From Bradyrhizobium guangxiense (GTDB taxonomy: Bacteria; Pseudomonadota; Alphaproteobacteria; Rhizobiales; Xanthobacteraceae): a DNA stretch of 64,000 nt. The position numbers and the translations under genes were made by a program. Positions within the stretch are counted from its first letter, which is position 1. The number at the start of each line of letters is the position of its first letter. Positions 27,399 to 36,360 of the stretch are shown one piece after another. Location: assembly GCF_004114915.1 (NCBI RefSeq), contig NZ_CP022219.1, positions 3,192,501 to 3,256,500 on the forward strand. Reading direction: 5' to 3'. The notes beneath the pieces were generated by a model that worked only from the letters and a program-made list of their open reading frames with translations, ran no database searches and was not told where the DNA came from.

Positions 27399-28214
27399 TT
27401 ATTCGGCGAGACCGAGCGCGGCGAGATGGGCTGCGCCGGCGCGGACGTCGTCGTGGTTGCGGAGTTCGAGGATCAGCCGCGGGTTGGAATTCAGCCGGCC
27501 AAGAGCGCGGAACACGGCGACCCAGGGGATGTTGCCTTCGCCCGGCGCCCAGTGCCGGTCGGCAAAGCCGTCGCTATCCTGCAGATGCACATGCGTCAGC
27601 ATGTCGCCGGCGGTCTCGACATAATAATCGACCGGCGGCGCGCCGGTGGAGATGTGGGCGTAATTCGCGTGTCCGGTGTCGAGCGAGACGCGGACCTTGG
27701 CACTTTCCAGCGCCTTGGCGAGGCGGACGCGGTCGCGCGGGTCCTTGTCCTCGATGTTCTCGATGACGATCTCGCAGCCGATCGTCTCGGCGCGCGCGAT
27801 CACCTCGGCGAGCGTCGCCTTGACGCGTTCGACGATATTGGCGCGATTGTCAGGATAGAGATCGAGATTGTTGTGGTCCCAGGTCGTGAACGGCGAGTGG
27901 ATCACCATTTGCGTCGCGCCGAGGAACTCGGCGGCATCGAGGCCCTGCAGCAGGCGCTTGGTCACCGCCTGGCGGATCATGGGATCGTGGCTGTCGATCT
28001 TAAAGCCCCAGAACGGGCCGTGGATGCCGAGCCGGCCGGTATGGCCGGACAGCATCTGCTTGATTTCGCCGGCTGTGCTGCGCCAGTCGCTGTCAAGCAA
28101 ATCGGCGCGGAAGAAGTCCTGGATTTCGAGATCGCGCTGCCGCTCGAGAAGCCAGTCGCGATGCGCGGGGATCGATTTGATGGACAATGCGGCGCCCAGC
28201 ACCGGCTTCGACAT
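27399..28214 (-). CDS. Sugar phosphate isomerase/epimerase-like TIM-barrel protein
   Basis: A 271-residue xylose-isomerase-like TIM barrel. Metal-ligand motifs are visible: VIENIEDKDP (Glu), SLDTGHANYAH (Asp/His), THVHLQDSDGFADRHW (His), and Glu in LILELRNHDD. The likely reaction is aldose-ketose isomerisation or epimerisation of a sugar or polyol derivative. It lies 30 bases upstream of the binding-protein gene on the same strand, so transporter and enzyme probably serve one compound. The exact substrate is unknown. Confidence 0.85.
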   Translation of the reverse strand: MSKPVLGAALSIKSIPAHRDWLLERQRDLEIQDFFRADLLDSDWRSTAGEIKQMLSGHTGRLGIHGPFWGFKIDSHDPMIRQAVTKRLLQGLDAAEFLGATQMVIHSPFTTWDHNNLDLYPDNRANIVERVKATLAEVIARAETIGCEIVIENIEDKDPRDRVRLAKALESAKVRVSLDTGHANYAHISTGAPPVDYYVETAGDMLTHVHLQDSDGFADRHWAPGEGNIPWVAVFRALGRLNSNPRLILELRNHDDVRAGAAHLAALGLAE

Positions 28215-28668
28215 GGCTTGCTCCTTGGCCGTCAGCGATGACGGGAGCAGCGCTAGACCAGTTCAATGACAGGCCCGTGAAACCGAGGTTTCTCAGTGTC
28301 GAACAGATGTGGACATCGTGCCGACCGCGCCTTGCGGATTCGGACGACAGCGATCGCGGGACCGATGCCGAACGAACACAGGGCAAGCGGTATTTGAGTC
28401 CGTAGTGACCCGGAATGGAATCCTAACCAAGCTTCGCGTACATCGCGGGACATCGATCGGCGGCCACTTCCACGGGCATCACCCTCTGATCGCGCGACAT
28501 GGGGTTGGGGGACCACATGGGGCGGGGGATCTAAGGCTGGGGCAAGGTGACGAGGTCCGGACTCCTAGGCACTCCGGACCTCGAAACTTTTCTGAGACTG
28601 AACGCGACTTCGCGCCGTCCGGCTGGGGCATCCGGGCGGCGCGTTGTCGTTTCAGGTCGTCCTTCCGA
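28215..28668. other. Intergenic region, 454 bases
   Basis: This lies between the epimerase start and the 3' end of the DUF1236 gene, both on the minus strand. It should contain the transporter operon promoter. It includes a strong hairpin (next entry). The frames here have weak coding character and I call no gene. Confidence 0.5.
28551..28583. terminator. Perfect 11-base inverted repeat
   Basis: cgaggtccgga and tccggacctcg are separated by 11 bases. On the plus strand the stem is followed by aaactttt. It lies about 85 bases beyond the DUF1236 gene end, so it may terminate that gene on the minus strand, or a plus-strand RNA. No plus-strand gene ends here. Confidence 0.45.
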
Positions 28669-29940
28669 TCAGCGCGTCTGCGGCTCCAGAGTCACCGTGC
28701 AGTCGCCCTGCCCTTGGGTTGCCACCACGATATTGCCCGCGGGCGCACCGAGGGCGATCGGTGCGGACGCACCGCCACCAGGCATCTGGACGATCACGCT
28801 CATGGTATCGCTGCGCGCGGTCGAGCCGACAGTTGACGGTTCAGCCTGGGCGACTTGGCCCGACGCGTCACGCCGCACGATCTGACAGTTCACGTTATTG
28901 CTCGTCGCGGTGCCGGCGGCTGCCATACTCGACGAGGGAGCACTGCCGCCCATTTGCGCGCGGGCGCGCGACGGATCGCGCGGCACCTGGCTGACGATGC
29001 GGTGCGTGCGCGGCTCCACGATGACGACATCGTCATCCGTGGCAAAATACTCGTAGTCCCGATATTCCGGCTCGATCGACACGATCTCGGGCGGAAGCCG
29101 GTAGAGACGCACGCGCGGCGGGATCGTCTCGCCGACACGGATCGAGATGTTCAGATTGCGCTCGGGTTGTGCGAGGCGCGCGCGGCTCACCGTTTCGGAG
29201 ATCCGCACCTGCTTCTCGGAAGTCACCTGGGCCTGCTGATTGACCTGCGTATTGGTCTGGGTGGTTTGATTGGCTTGATTGGTCTGCGTGCCCGAGGTGC
29301 CAGGCGCGGTCTGCGCGTTGTTGGTCGGAGCCGTCCGGTTCGTATCGGTCGCAGTGGCCGGCCGGTTGTTCTGTTGCGCCGGCGGCTGCTGCTCGGCGGC
29401 GTTGCGCGGAGGCTGCGCCTGATTGCGCTCGTTCTGATTGGCTGCAGCGCCCGTGCGCTCGTTCTGCTGGCTGGCGGGGCCGGTCCTGGATTTCTCGGAC
29501 TCGGCCGTTGATTTCTGCGGCGCAGATTTGTCCTGCTTCGTTTCCGCGCTGTTCTTGCCGCTGTCGCGGCCCGGTTTCGCAGTCTCGGCTTCGCGGTTGC
29601 GATCTCGCGCAGGCTCGCGGGATTCTTGTGCCTGCTCCTTCGCCTTCGGCTGATTGCGCTCGGAAGCCGTGGCGGGCTGACGCTTGTCCTCGTTTGCCTC
29701 GTGCTTGGTGGCGCCGCCCTTCTCCTCGCGGCCGGCGCCCTGCAGTCGCTCCTGGGCGCCCTGCGCACGCTCCTGAACACGTTCTTGAGCTGCCCCACCG
29801 TGCTGGGGCGTGGCGCCTTTCGCCGGTTCCTCGGTCCGTTTCGGCTCGTCTCTGCGCTCACCGGGCGCCTGGGCATAGGCGATGCCGGACGCGAGCATGA
29901 GCCCGATGGCCGCAGTCGATAACATCAAGTGTTGACGCAT
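28669..29940 (-). CDS. DUF1236-type secreted protein with long disordered region
   Basis: A 423-residue exported protein. The signal peptide is MRQHLMLSTAAIGLMLASG then IAYAQ. Residues about 25-230 are hydrophilic and repetitive (Gln, Asn, Glu, Lys, Thr; QTNQANQTTQTNTQ), so disordered. A DUF1236-like core follows (RVGETIPPRVRLYRLPPEI, then YEYFATDDDVVIVEPRTHRI). The C-terminal domain has two Cys (NCQIVRRD and GDCTVTLEPQ). The start is clear: ggagagggacc precedes ATG 29940. An EcfG-type promoter sits 37 bases upstream, marking it as a stress-response envelope protein. Its molecular function is unknown. Confidence 0.82.
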   Translation of the reverse strand: MRQHLMLSTAAIGLMLASGIAYAQAPGERRDEPKRTEEPAKGATPQHGGAAQERVQERAQGAQERLQGAGREEKGGATKHEANEDKRQPATASERNQPKAKEQAQESREPARDRNREAETAKPGRDSGKNSAETKQDKSAPQKSTAESEKSRTGPASQQNERTGAAANQNERNQAQPPRNAAEQQPPAQQNNRPATATDTNRTAPTNNAQTAPGTSGTQTNQANQTTQTNTQVNQQAQVTSEKQVRISETVSRARLAQPERNLNISIRVGETIPPRVRLYRLPPEIVSIEPEYRDYEYFATDDDVVIVEPRTHRIVSQVPRDPSRARAQMGGSAPSSSMAAAGTATSNNVNCQIVRRDASGQVAQAEPSTVGSTARSDTMSVIVQMPGGGASAPIALGAPAGNIVVATQGQGDCTVTLEPQTR

Positions 29941-29976
29941 GGTCCCTCTCCTCGACAATTCGTAACAACAGACGCG

Positions 29977-30001
29977 AACGCTCCGTCGATGCGAATGTTC
30001 C
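29977..30001 (-). promoter_or_regulatory. EcfG-type general stress promoter
   Basis: On the minus strand: GGAAC, exactly 16 bases, CGTT. This is a perfect match to the rhizobial EcfG consensus (GGAAC-N16/17-CGTT). The predicted start of transcription is about 30 bases before the DUF1236 gene's ATG. Confidence 0.75.
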
Positions 30002-30048
30002 TGAGGAGGAACGCAGGTCATTTCCCTGCCGGGAGGGTCAGATCGGGC

Positions 30049-30426
30049 TCACATTGCGTCTTTCAGCGTGAGCCGGGCCGTGAACGTGACGCTGATCTTG
30101 CCGACCAGCGCCATTCCTTCGACCTCTGCACCGCCTGGGTAATAGTCACCGGAGAAACCGCAGGTCACCTCCCTGCCTCCGAAGACGAGCGTCTTGCCGA
30201 CGGCTTCCGTGTGCTGGTTGACGATCATGTCGCCGCGCCACTTGCCGTTCCGGAAGGTGTAGCTGCCGGTGTAGTAGAAATAGCTGTCGCCGCCCATGAT
30301 GCGGCCGTCGCAGAGCACGACCACGCCTCTGGCCTGGCCACGCTTGCCGTCCCGCATCTCGATGTCGAAGATGTAGAGGCCGTTGACGACATTGGCCTCC
30401 GCTTCCGCCCCGCTGCCAGCCGACAT
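30049..30426 (-). CDS. GrlR-like small regulatory-fold protein
   Basis: A 125-residue soluble protein resembling GrlR, the small beta-barrel repressor of a type III secretion regulator in enteropathogens. Matching phrases are VVNGLYIFDIE, GVVVLCDGRIMGGDSYFYYTG and a MIVNQHTEA segment. In Bradyrhizobium these single-domain proteins occur without known partners, so it may bind a lipid or small ligand rather than a transcription factor. I chose ATG 30426; an in-frame start at 30495 would overlap nadE. It follows nadE by about 30 bases on the same strand, so it may be co-transcribed. Confidence 0.7.
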   Translation of the reverse strand: MSAGSGAEAEANVVNGLYIFDIEMRDGKRGQARGVVVLCDGRIMGGDSYFYYTGSYTFRNGKWRGDMIVNQHTEAVGKTLVFGGREVTCGFSGDYYPGGAEVEGMALVGKISVTFTARLTLKDAM

Positions 30427-30458
30427 CCGATCATCCCCCACCGACCCCACTGCCCCGA

Positions 30459-32492
30459 TCAGTTCGGCACGTTCCGCTCGAGATCCTCGAGCCATGCCGT
30501 CGCGCTCGAATCCGACGGCGCCCGCCAGTCACCGCGCGGCGACAGCGAGCCGCCCGCCGAGACCTTCGGGCCGTTCGGCATCGCCGACCGCTTGAACTGG
30601 CTGAAGGCGAAGAAGCGGCGCAGGAACACTTCGAGCCAGCGGCGGATCTCCTTGAGGTCGTAAGCCCTGCGCCGATCGTTCGGGAACGCCGGCGGCCATT
30701 CACCCTTGGCAACGTCTTTCCACGCCTGCAGCGCCATGAAGGCAATCTTGGAGGGGCGCATGCCGAAGCGCAGCGTGTAGAACAGGTTGAAATCCTGCAG
30801 CTCGTACGGCCCGACCGAGGCTTCCGTGCTCTGCGGCTTCTGGCCGGGCTCCACCGGCACCAGCTCGGGCGAGATCTCGGCGGACAGGATCGCACCAAGC
30901 GTGCGGTTGACATCGTCGCTGAACTGCTTCGACGAGATCACCCAGCGGATCAGGTGCTGGATCAGCGTCTTCGGCACGCCTGCATTGACGTTGTAATGCG
31001 CCATCTGGTCGCCGACGCCATAGGTGCACCAGCCGAGCGCGAGCTCGGAGAGATCACCGGTTCCGATCACGATGCCGCCGTGATGGTTGGCGAGCCGAAA
31101 CAGATAATCCGTGCGCAGGCCTGCCTGCACGTTCTCGAAGGTGACGTCGTAGACCTTATCGCCCTTGCCGAAGGGGTGGCCGATATCCTTCAGCATCTGC
31201 GTCGCGGTGGTGCGGATGTCGAGCTCCTGCCAGCTCGTGTGCAGCGCCTGCATCAGCGCCAACGCATGGGTCTTGCTCTCGCTGCCGGTGGCGAAGCCCG
31301 GCATGGTGTAGGCCAGGATATTCTCGCGCGGCAGGCCGAGCAGGTCGACCGCTTTGGCGGCGACGATCAGGGCATGGGTGGAATCGAGCCCGCCCGAGAC
31401 GCCGATCACGACGCGCTTGGTGCCGGTGGCGCGCATGCGCTGCACGAGGCCGGCGACCTGGATGTTGTAGGCCTCATAGCAATCCTGCTCGAGCAGGCTT
31501 TCGTCGCTCGGCACGAAGGGGAAGCGCTCGATCTTGCGCAGAAATCCGATATCTCCGGATGGCGGCTTCAGCGCGAACGTCACCTTGCGATAGAAAGCCT
31601 CGCGCTGCCGCCGGTTATCGTCGAACGTGCCCATCAGCGCGCGTTCCTGCCTCAGCAGATCGAGATCGACGTCGGCCAGCGTGATCTGGCCGCCCTGGCG
31701 GAACCGTTCGCCCTCGGCCAGCAGCACGCCGTTCTCGTAGATCGAGGTCTGACCGTCCCAGGACAGATCCGTGGTCGATTCCCCGGCTCCCGCGGCGGAA
31801 TAGACATAGGCCGCAAGGCAGCGCGCCGACGTCGATTGGCACAGCAGCGCGCGCGAACGCGCTCGGCCGATCGTGATCGGGCTGCCCGAGAGATTGATCA
31901 GCACGCTTGCGCCCGCCAGCGCGAGCTCCGAGGCCGGCGTCACCGGGATCCACATGTCCTCGCAGATCTCGACGCCGATGGTGAGGCCCGGGACGTCCTC
32001 GGCCGAAAACAGGAGGTCGACGCCGAACGGCGCATGCAGCCCGCCGAAGGCAATCGTTTCTCCGGCGATCCCGGCGCCGGAGGCGAAATGCCGGCCCTCG
32101 TAGAATTCGCGGTAGGTCGGCAGGTAGCTCTTCGGCACCACGCCGAGAACGCTGCCGCGATGAATGACGACCGCGCAATTGTAGATGCGATGGCCAAAGC
32201 GCAGCGGCGCGCCGACGATCAGGACCGGCATCAGCCCCGCGGAGGCCTCGACGAGGCCCGCAAGGCCGCGCTCGACGGCATCGAGCAGCGGATCCTGCTT
32301 GACCAGATCTTCGATCGCATAGCCGGATAGGCTCAGCTCGGGAAACACGGCGACCGCGACCGATTGCTCGTGGCAGGCGTTGGCCGCCGCCAGCACCGCC
32401 TTCGCATTGGCCGAGGGATCGGCGACATGGGACGTGGTGACACAGGCCGCCACGCGCGCAAATCCGTGGGCGTAGATCGAGTGGAAAGTCAT
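30459..32492 (-). CDS. nadE: Glutamine-dependent NAD+ synthetase
   Basis: A 677-residue two-domain enzyme that amidates nicotinate adenine dinucleotide to NAD+ using glutamine. The N-terminal nitrilase-fold glutaminase has the triad Glu52 (FPELSLSGY), Lys121 (VPKSYLPTY) and Cys177 (EICEDMW). The C-terminal synthetase has the [14 protein letters not shown]-loop and the [11 protein letters not shown] motif. Length and architecture match the large glutamine-dependent class. I chose ATG 32492, where the family starts; a reading from 32579 is longer but atypical. The nicotinamidase gene lies about 1.3 kb upstream on the same strand, so two NAD-salvage steps lie close together. Confidence 0.96.
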   Translation of the reverse strand: MTFHSIYAHGFARVAACVTTSHVADPSANAKAVLAAANACHEQSVAVAVFPELSLSGYAIEDLVKQDPLLDAVERGLAGLVEASAGLMPVLIVGAPLRFGHRIYNCAVVIHRGSVLGVVPKSYLPTYREFYEGRHFASGAGIAGETIAFGGLHAPFGVDLLFSAEDVPGLTIGVEICEDMWIPVTPASELALAGASVLINLSGSPITIGRARSRALLCQSTSARCLAAYVYSAAGAGESTTDLSWDGQTSIYENGVLLAEGERFRQGGQITLADVDLDLLRQERALMGTFDDNRRQREAFYRKVTFALKPPSGDIGFLRKIERFPFVPSDESLLEQDCYEAYNIQVAGLVQRMRATGTKRVVIGVSGGLDSTHALIVAAKAVDLLGLPRENILAYTMPGFATGSESKTHALALMQALHTSWQELDIRTTATQMLKDIGHPFGKGDKVYDVTFENVQAGLRTDYLFRLANHHGGIVIGTGDLSELALGWCTYGVGDQMAHYNVNAGVPKTLIQHLIRWVISSKQFSDDVNRTLGAILSAEISPELVPVEPGQKPQSTEASVGPYELQDFNLFYTLRFGMRPSKIAFMALQAWKDVAKGEWPPAFPNDRRRAYDLKEIRRWLEVFLRRFFAFSQFKRSAMPNGPKVSAGGSLSPRGDWRAPSDSSATAWLEDLERNVPN

Positions 32493-32634
32493 CGAGCGCA
32501 GTACCCTTGATCTCTTCGCTGCCCAAGCCGTCAGCTCCGGACCATATGTAGCCCATCGGCCCGGCCCCGTGCAGGCCATCCGCCGTCATGCATAACGGAT
32601 TTGCAGGGCCGCCGGTTCAGAGTGCCTGGCGCGC

Positions 32635-33750
32635 TCAGGCGCTGCGGGCCAGCACGCCCGACAGATCGTCGCGCAGCCATTGCGCGATCCGCGGCCAGGC
32701 ATGGGCGTGGGTGCGCGCCCCCATGAACAGGCCGAGGTGATTGCTCGGCTCGGAGGCGGCCGCAATGAAGGCCGGTGGCGTGCCGACGAGCTTGGCGGTG
32801 GCGAGCGCCTGCACGGCCGGCACGACGTCGTCGTCGAGCCCGGCCAGCAGGAAGACCGGCGCCTTGACGACCTTCAGATCCACCACGCGGCCGAGCGCCA
32901 CGAAACTGCCGCTGGCGATCTGGTTCTCCCGGAAGATCCGGCTGACGATCTCCAGGTAATATTTGCCCGGCAGATCGAGCGTCTCCGCATTCCAGCGCTC
33001 AAAGCGCGCGAGCAGCGCCGCGCCCTCCTCGTCCGACAGATCTGTCTGCAAGGACGCGACGATATCATCGCGGTTTGGCGCCTTTGACCACAAGCGGAGC
33101 ATCCCCCCGCCGCTGACATTGCCGCCACCGCGCGCGACGAGCTGGTCGTAGACCATCTCGGGCGCGTTGCGGGTGAGCCGGCGCAACGAGGACTCGATCG
33201 ACAGATCCACGGGCGCGCCGACCAGCACCAGCCGCCGTACCTTGGCCGGAAAGCGTGCCGCATAGAGCAGCGACAGCCAACCACCCTGGCACAGGCCGAC
33301 CAGATCGACCGGCGCGCCGATCTCGTCGACGGCGACGTTGAGATCGCTGAGATAGCTGTCGATCGAGAGATAGCGCATGCTGGGGGTCGCTGACCGCCAA
33401 TCGGTGAGATAGATCCGGTCGATGCCGCCAGCTTGCAGAGACTGCACAACGCTGTGGCCGGGTGCGAAATCGGCGATCAGGGCCCGATGCAGCGCATAGG
33501 GCGCGCAGACCAGGACCGGCTGGCCTGACCGGGTCTGCGAGCAGTCGCGCAGGTGCATCGTCGCAAGCTCCAGCGCAACGCGGTTCGGCGTCGTCCACGG
33601 CAGGGTGCTCTCGTCCTGCTCGGCCTGGCCGCGCTCGACCCACCAGAAGCAAGCATCCATGGCGAGCCGCGCCGCCGTAAAAGGCCATAGCAGCGGCTCG
33701 TCAGGAGCATGACCCGGTCCACCCGGCCGTTTATCGGTCTTGTCCACCAT
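32635..33750 (-). CDS. PhaC-like alpha/beta hydrolase (cysteine nucleophile)
   Basis: A 371-residue alpha/beta hydrolase. The nucleophile elbow is GLCQGGW, with Cys154 in place of the usual Ser, as in poly-hydroxyalkanoate synthases. Asp (LLAGLDDDVVP) and His (SEPSNHLGLF) complete a plausible triad. The N-terminal DACFWWVERGQAEQ and IYLTDWRSATPSMRY segments also resemble the PhaC/PhaC-like family. It is shorter than true class I PHA synthases, so it is probably a PHA-related hydrolase or paralogue. It starts 16 bases after the pncA stop. Confidence 0.8.
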   Translation of the reverse strand: MVDKTDKRPGGPGHAPDEPLLWPFTAARLAMDACFWWVERGQAEQDESTLPWTTPNRVALELATMHLRDCSQTRSGQPVLVCAPYALHRALIADFAPGHSVVQSLQAGGIDRIYLTDWRSATPSMRYLSIDSYLSDLNVAVDEIGAPVDLVGLCQGGWLSLLYAARFPAKVRRLVLVGAPVDLSIESSLRRLTRNAPEMVYDQLVARGGGNVSGGGMLRLWSKAPNRDDIVASLQTDLSDEEGAALLARFERWNAETLDLPGKYYLEIVSRIFRENQIASGSFVALGRVVDLKVVKAPVFLLAGLDDDVVPAVQALATAKLVGTPPAFIAAASEPSNHLGLFMGARTHAHAWPRIAQWLRDDLSGVLARSA

Positions 33751-33766
33751 GACTTTCCCAAGGTCC

Positions 33767-34405
33767 TTACAGAAACGCCTCGAGGCTGACGACGGAAATG
33801 CCGAGATCGCGAAAACTCCGATGCGTCGCGGCGATCGAGCCGTCGAGATCGATGCCGCGGCAGGCGTCCTCGATGACGGCCACCTCTAACCCCGCCTTGC
33901 GCGCATCTTCGGCCGAGAAGCGGACGCAGAAGTCCAGCGCGAGACCGGCGACAAAGACGGTCTTCAGCTCGCGTTCGCGCAAATACCCGAGCAGGCCCGT
34001 CGCCGTCCGATGGTCGTTCTCGAACAATGCCGAATAGGAATCGATGCCGCGGCGAAACCCCTTGCGCACGACCAGGCTCGCCCTGGCGACATCGAGATCG
34101 CGATGGAATTCGGCGCCCGAGGTGCCCTGCACGCAGTGCGCCGGCCAGAGCACCTGGGTGCCGTAGTCGAGCTCGATGGTCTGGAACGGCTGCTTGCCCG
34201 CATGGTTCGGCGCGAACGAGACGTGGTCGCGCGGATGCCAGTCCTGGGTCAGCACCACATTGACGAATTTTTGGGCGATTCGGTTGATGGCGGGGACGAC
34301 CTTCTCGCCGCCGGGAACGGCGAGCGCGCCGCCGGTGCAGAAGTCGTTCTGCACGTCGATCGCCAGCAGCACGTCGCGGTCGGAAATCTTCATCGCCAAT
34401 CTCAT
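33767..34405 (-). CDS. pncA: Nicotinamidase / pyrazinamidase
   Basis: A 212-residue isochorismatase-fold amidase converting nicotinamide to nicotinate for NAD salvage. The catalytic Asp lies in LLAIDVQNDF (Asp17), the Lys is probably in VVRKGFRRGIDSYS, and the nucleophilic Cys is in GLALDFCVRF. Metal ligands fit DWHPRDHVSFAPNH. I chose ATG 34405 (MRLAMKIS) because ggagg lies eight bases ahead; another ATG lies at 34393. It is followed at 16 bases by the PhaC-like hydrolase, and nadE lies further downstream. Confidence 0.93.
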   Translation of the reverse strand: MRLAMKISDRDVLLAIDVQNDFCTGGALAVPGGEKVVPAINRIAQKFVNVVLTQDWHPRDHVSFAPNHAGKQPFQTIELDYGTQVLWPAHCVQGTSGAEFHRDLDVARASLVVRKGFRRGIDSYSALFENDHRTATGLLGYLRERELKTVFVAGLALDFCVRFSAEDARKAGLEVAVIEDACRGIDLDGSIAATHRSFRDLGISVVSLEAFL

Positions 34406-34666
34406 TCGATGGGCCTCCGGCGCGCCGGCGCCGGACAACACTGCCTCAGTGTCGGCCTTCCCGCGCAGCTTCGCAACCACCGGCACGATGCGAAGCCCTG
34501 TGCGACTTGGTCAGCGGACGGCCGGCAGGATGCAACGGTTTGGCCCCGTCCGTGTTGACTAGGCGCGCCCAAGGGCGGATTCTCGCATTGTTCGCGACGG
34601 GCGGATCGGGGCGAAGGAGCGGAGGACAGGGTTGCTGCGCCGGAAGGCGGTGGCAGCCGCGAGACC

Positions 34667-35659
34667 ATGAATATCGGCAAGACAGGACAGATTCTTCTCG
34701 CCGATATCGGCGGCACCAATGCGCGCTTCGCGCTGAGCCGGAGCGAATCGGGCCAGGGCGGTTTCGAGCAGACCGGACCGATCGATTATGTGAAGGTCGC
34801 CGACTTCCCGACCGTCCGGGAGGCCATCGCGGACGTCCTCGCACGCCGCTCCGGCGGCGAGCAGCCGCAACGGGCCGTGCTGGCGGTCGCCGGCCCCGTC
34901 ACCAACAACCGCTGCGTCATGACCAACAGTCCGTGGGTCATCGACGGCAACGAGCTGCAACCGGCACTCGGCTTCGACAGCGTCCATGTGCTCAACGACT
35001 TCGAGGTGGTCGCCTGGTCCCTGCCCGCCTTGCAGCCCGCCGATCTGATCCCGCTCGGCGGACAGGACGGCCTGCCCGGCGAGCCGCTGCTGGTGGTCGG
35101 ACCCGGAACCGGCTTTGGCGTCTCCTGCCTGGTCGAGCGCCATGGCGCGCGACTGGCCGTCGTCACCGAAGCCGGGCACGCGCCCCTGCCGGCGGAGAAC
35201 GAGCGCGAGGAACGCGTGATCGCGTGCTTGCGCAGACGCCTCGGCCACGTCTCGATCGAGCGTGGCGCGCTTTCGGGGTCGGGACTGCAAAACCTCTACG
35301 AAGCCTTGGCGGAGATTGACGGCGCTCAGGTTCCGCATCGCGACGCCGCCGCCATCACCAAGGCGGCCCTGGACGGCAGTTGCTCCATCAGCCGTGCGAC
35401 GTTGGAGATGTTTTGCGCCATCCTCGGTTCCGTCGCCGGCAATCTCGCTGTGACATTCGGTGCCCGCGGTGGCGTCTATATCGCCGGTGGAATCGTGCCG
35501 CGCTTTCGCGAGTTCTTGATGGCCTCCGCGTTCCGCGCCCGGTTCGAAGCCAAGGGCCGGTTCCAGGACTATCTGCGGAACATCCCGACCCGGCTCGTGA
35601 TCAAGCCCGACGCGAGCTTCGTTGGCCTGAAGATGTTTGCCGACCACAATGTGGATTGA
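34667..35659 (+). CDS. glk: Glucokinase
   Basis: A 330-residue ATP-dependent glucose kinase of the bacterial Glk family, feeding glucose-6-phosphate to central metabolism. Motifs: LADIGGTNARFAL (phosphate 1), GPVTNNRCVMTNSPWVID, the HVLNDFEVVAWSLP segment with the catalytic Asp, GPGTGFGVSCL (phosphate 2) and the EAGHAPLP zinc-less E-box. The C-terminal GGIVPRF is typical. The ATG at 34667 is the natural start. It is divergent from pncA, about 260 bases away. Confidence 0.95.
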   Translation: MNIGKTGQILLADIGGTNARFALSRSESGQGGFEQTGPIDYVKVADFPTVREAIADVLARRSGGEQPQRAVLAVAGPVTNNRCVMTNSPWVIDGNELQPALGFDSVHVLNDFEVVAWSLPALQPADLIPLGGQDGLPGEPLLVVGPGTGFGVSCLVERHGARLAVVTEAGHAPLPAENEREERVIACLRRRLGHVSIERGALSGSGLQNLYEALAEIDGAQVPHRDAAAITKAALDGSCSISRATLEMFCAILGSVAGNLAVTFGARGGVYIAGGIVPRFREFLMASAFRARFEAKGRFQDYLRNIPTRLVIKPDASFVGLKMFADHNVD

Positions 35660-35801
35660 GGCACGAAGCTTTTCTCCGCTCAGCGGTTCCACAATTCACA
35701 GCTGATTTGCAGCGGGTGCCGTTCCGACCATCAACGTGCTTGCCTGCATGTTCCCGATGAGAAACAATCAAACCGTGTGTGGCGTAGTTGCGGGGCGTAG
35801 C

Positions 35802-36005
35802 ATGCGTAAGCAGGATTTGGGTTTCGACTATCACCGCTATCACCGTCTGCTGAGCGAAGCGGACGACGAAGGCAAGCGGCTGGCGCTGATCGAATTGTTG
35901 ATCGAGGAAAAGGCGCGCGACCGGCTGGCCGCCCAACGGGTTTCGGACCGCGCGGCCATGACCGCCCACACCATCGCCACGGTGCTGAAGAACGGCCGCA
36001 ACTGA
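35802..36005 (+). CDS. Small helical protein, 67 residues
   Basis: A 67-residue protein: MRKQDLGFDYHRYHRLLSEA, then KRLALIELLIEEKARDRLAA and a short tail. It is almost entirely predicted helix with alternating charged and hydrophobic faces. An in-frame start exists at 35736, but the composition there is poor. It is the kind of short conserved protein found in Bradyrhizobium with no known function. Confidence 0.65.
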   Translation: MRKQDLGFDYHRYHRLLSEADDEGKRLALIELLIEEKARDRLAAQRVSDRAAMTAHTIATVLKNGRN

Positions 36006-36142
36006 GACTTGCACTCCGCTCGCGGCGGTGGAAACGCGGGATTCCTTTGCGAATTCGTTAACGACGCCTCGCAATCTCACGTCAAACTTTTTGCTCTAAG
36101 AGTTCCCTCACCTGATGCAATTCAGGATCAACAACAGGGGGA

Positions 36143-36304
36143 ATGAACATGAGCATGATTTCGCTTGCTGCGATGCCGGCCGTCGCTGAAACGCGTTCCG
36201 CCAATTCGTCCTTCAAGACCATCTTGCTGTTCTGCTGCGCGGGCCTGGTCGCCTCGTTCGGCCTGATGGCGTCCGGCATCGACCTCGGCGCCGGCCTGAT
36301 CTGA
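36143..36304 (+). CDS. Single-pass membrane miniprotein, 53 residues
   Basis: A 53-residue ORF preceded by caggggga, a good ribosome-binding site. The N-terminus is MNMSMISLAAMPAVAETRSA. One membrane helix follows (SFKTILLFCCAGLVASFGLM), and the tail is short and polar (ASGIDLGAGLI). The two adjacent Cys lie inside the helix. Similar miniproteins occur in related genomes but have no known role. A clean intrinsic terminator starts 24 bases after the stop, supporting a real transcription unit. Confidence 0.65.
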   Translation: MNMSMISLAAMPAVAETRSANSSFKTILLFCCAGLVASFGLMASGIDLGAGLI

Positions 36305-36327
36305 GAGTGCGACAGCCTCTCGTCAGA

Positions 36328-36360
36328 TGGCCGCCCCTATCGGGCGGCCATTTTCGTTTC
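36328..36360. terminator. Intrinsic terminator, possibly bidirectional
   Basis: A perfect stem tggccgccc / gggcggcca around a short loop, followed by ttttcgttt on the plus strand. It terminates the miniprotein gene. It abuts the stop of the minus-strand receiver gene (36359), so its reverse form may serve that gene too. Confidence 0.8.

Noticed and set aside
30954..32330. A 458-codon plus-strand open frame
   Set aside because: It is the antisense image of nadE, whose triad and P-loop are intact.
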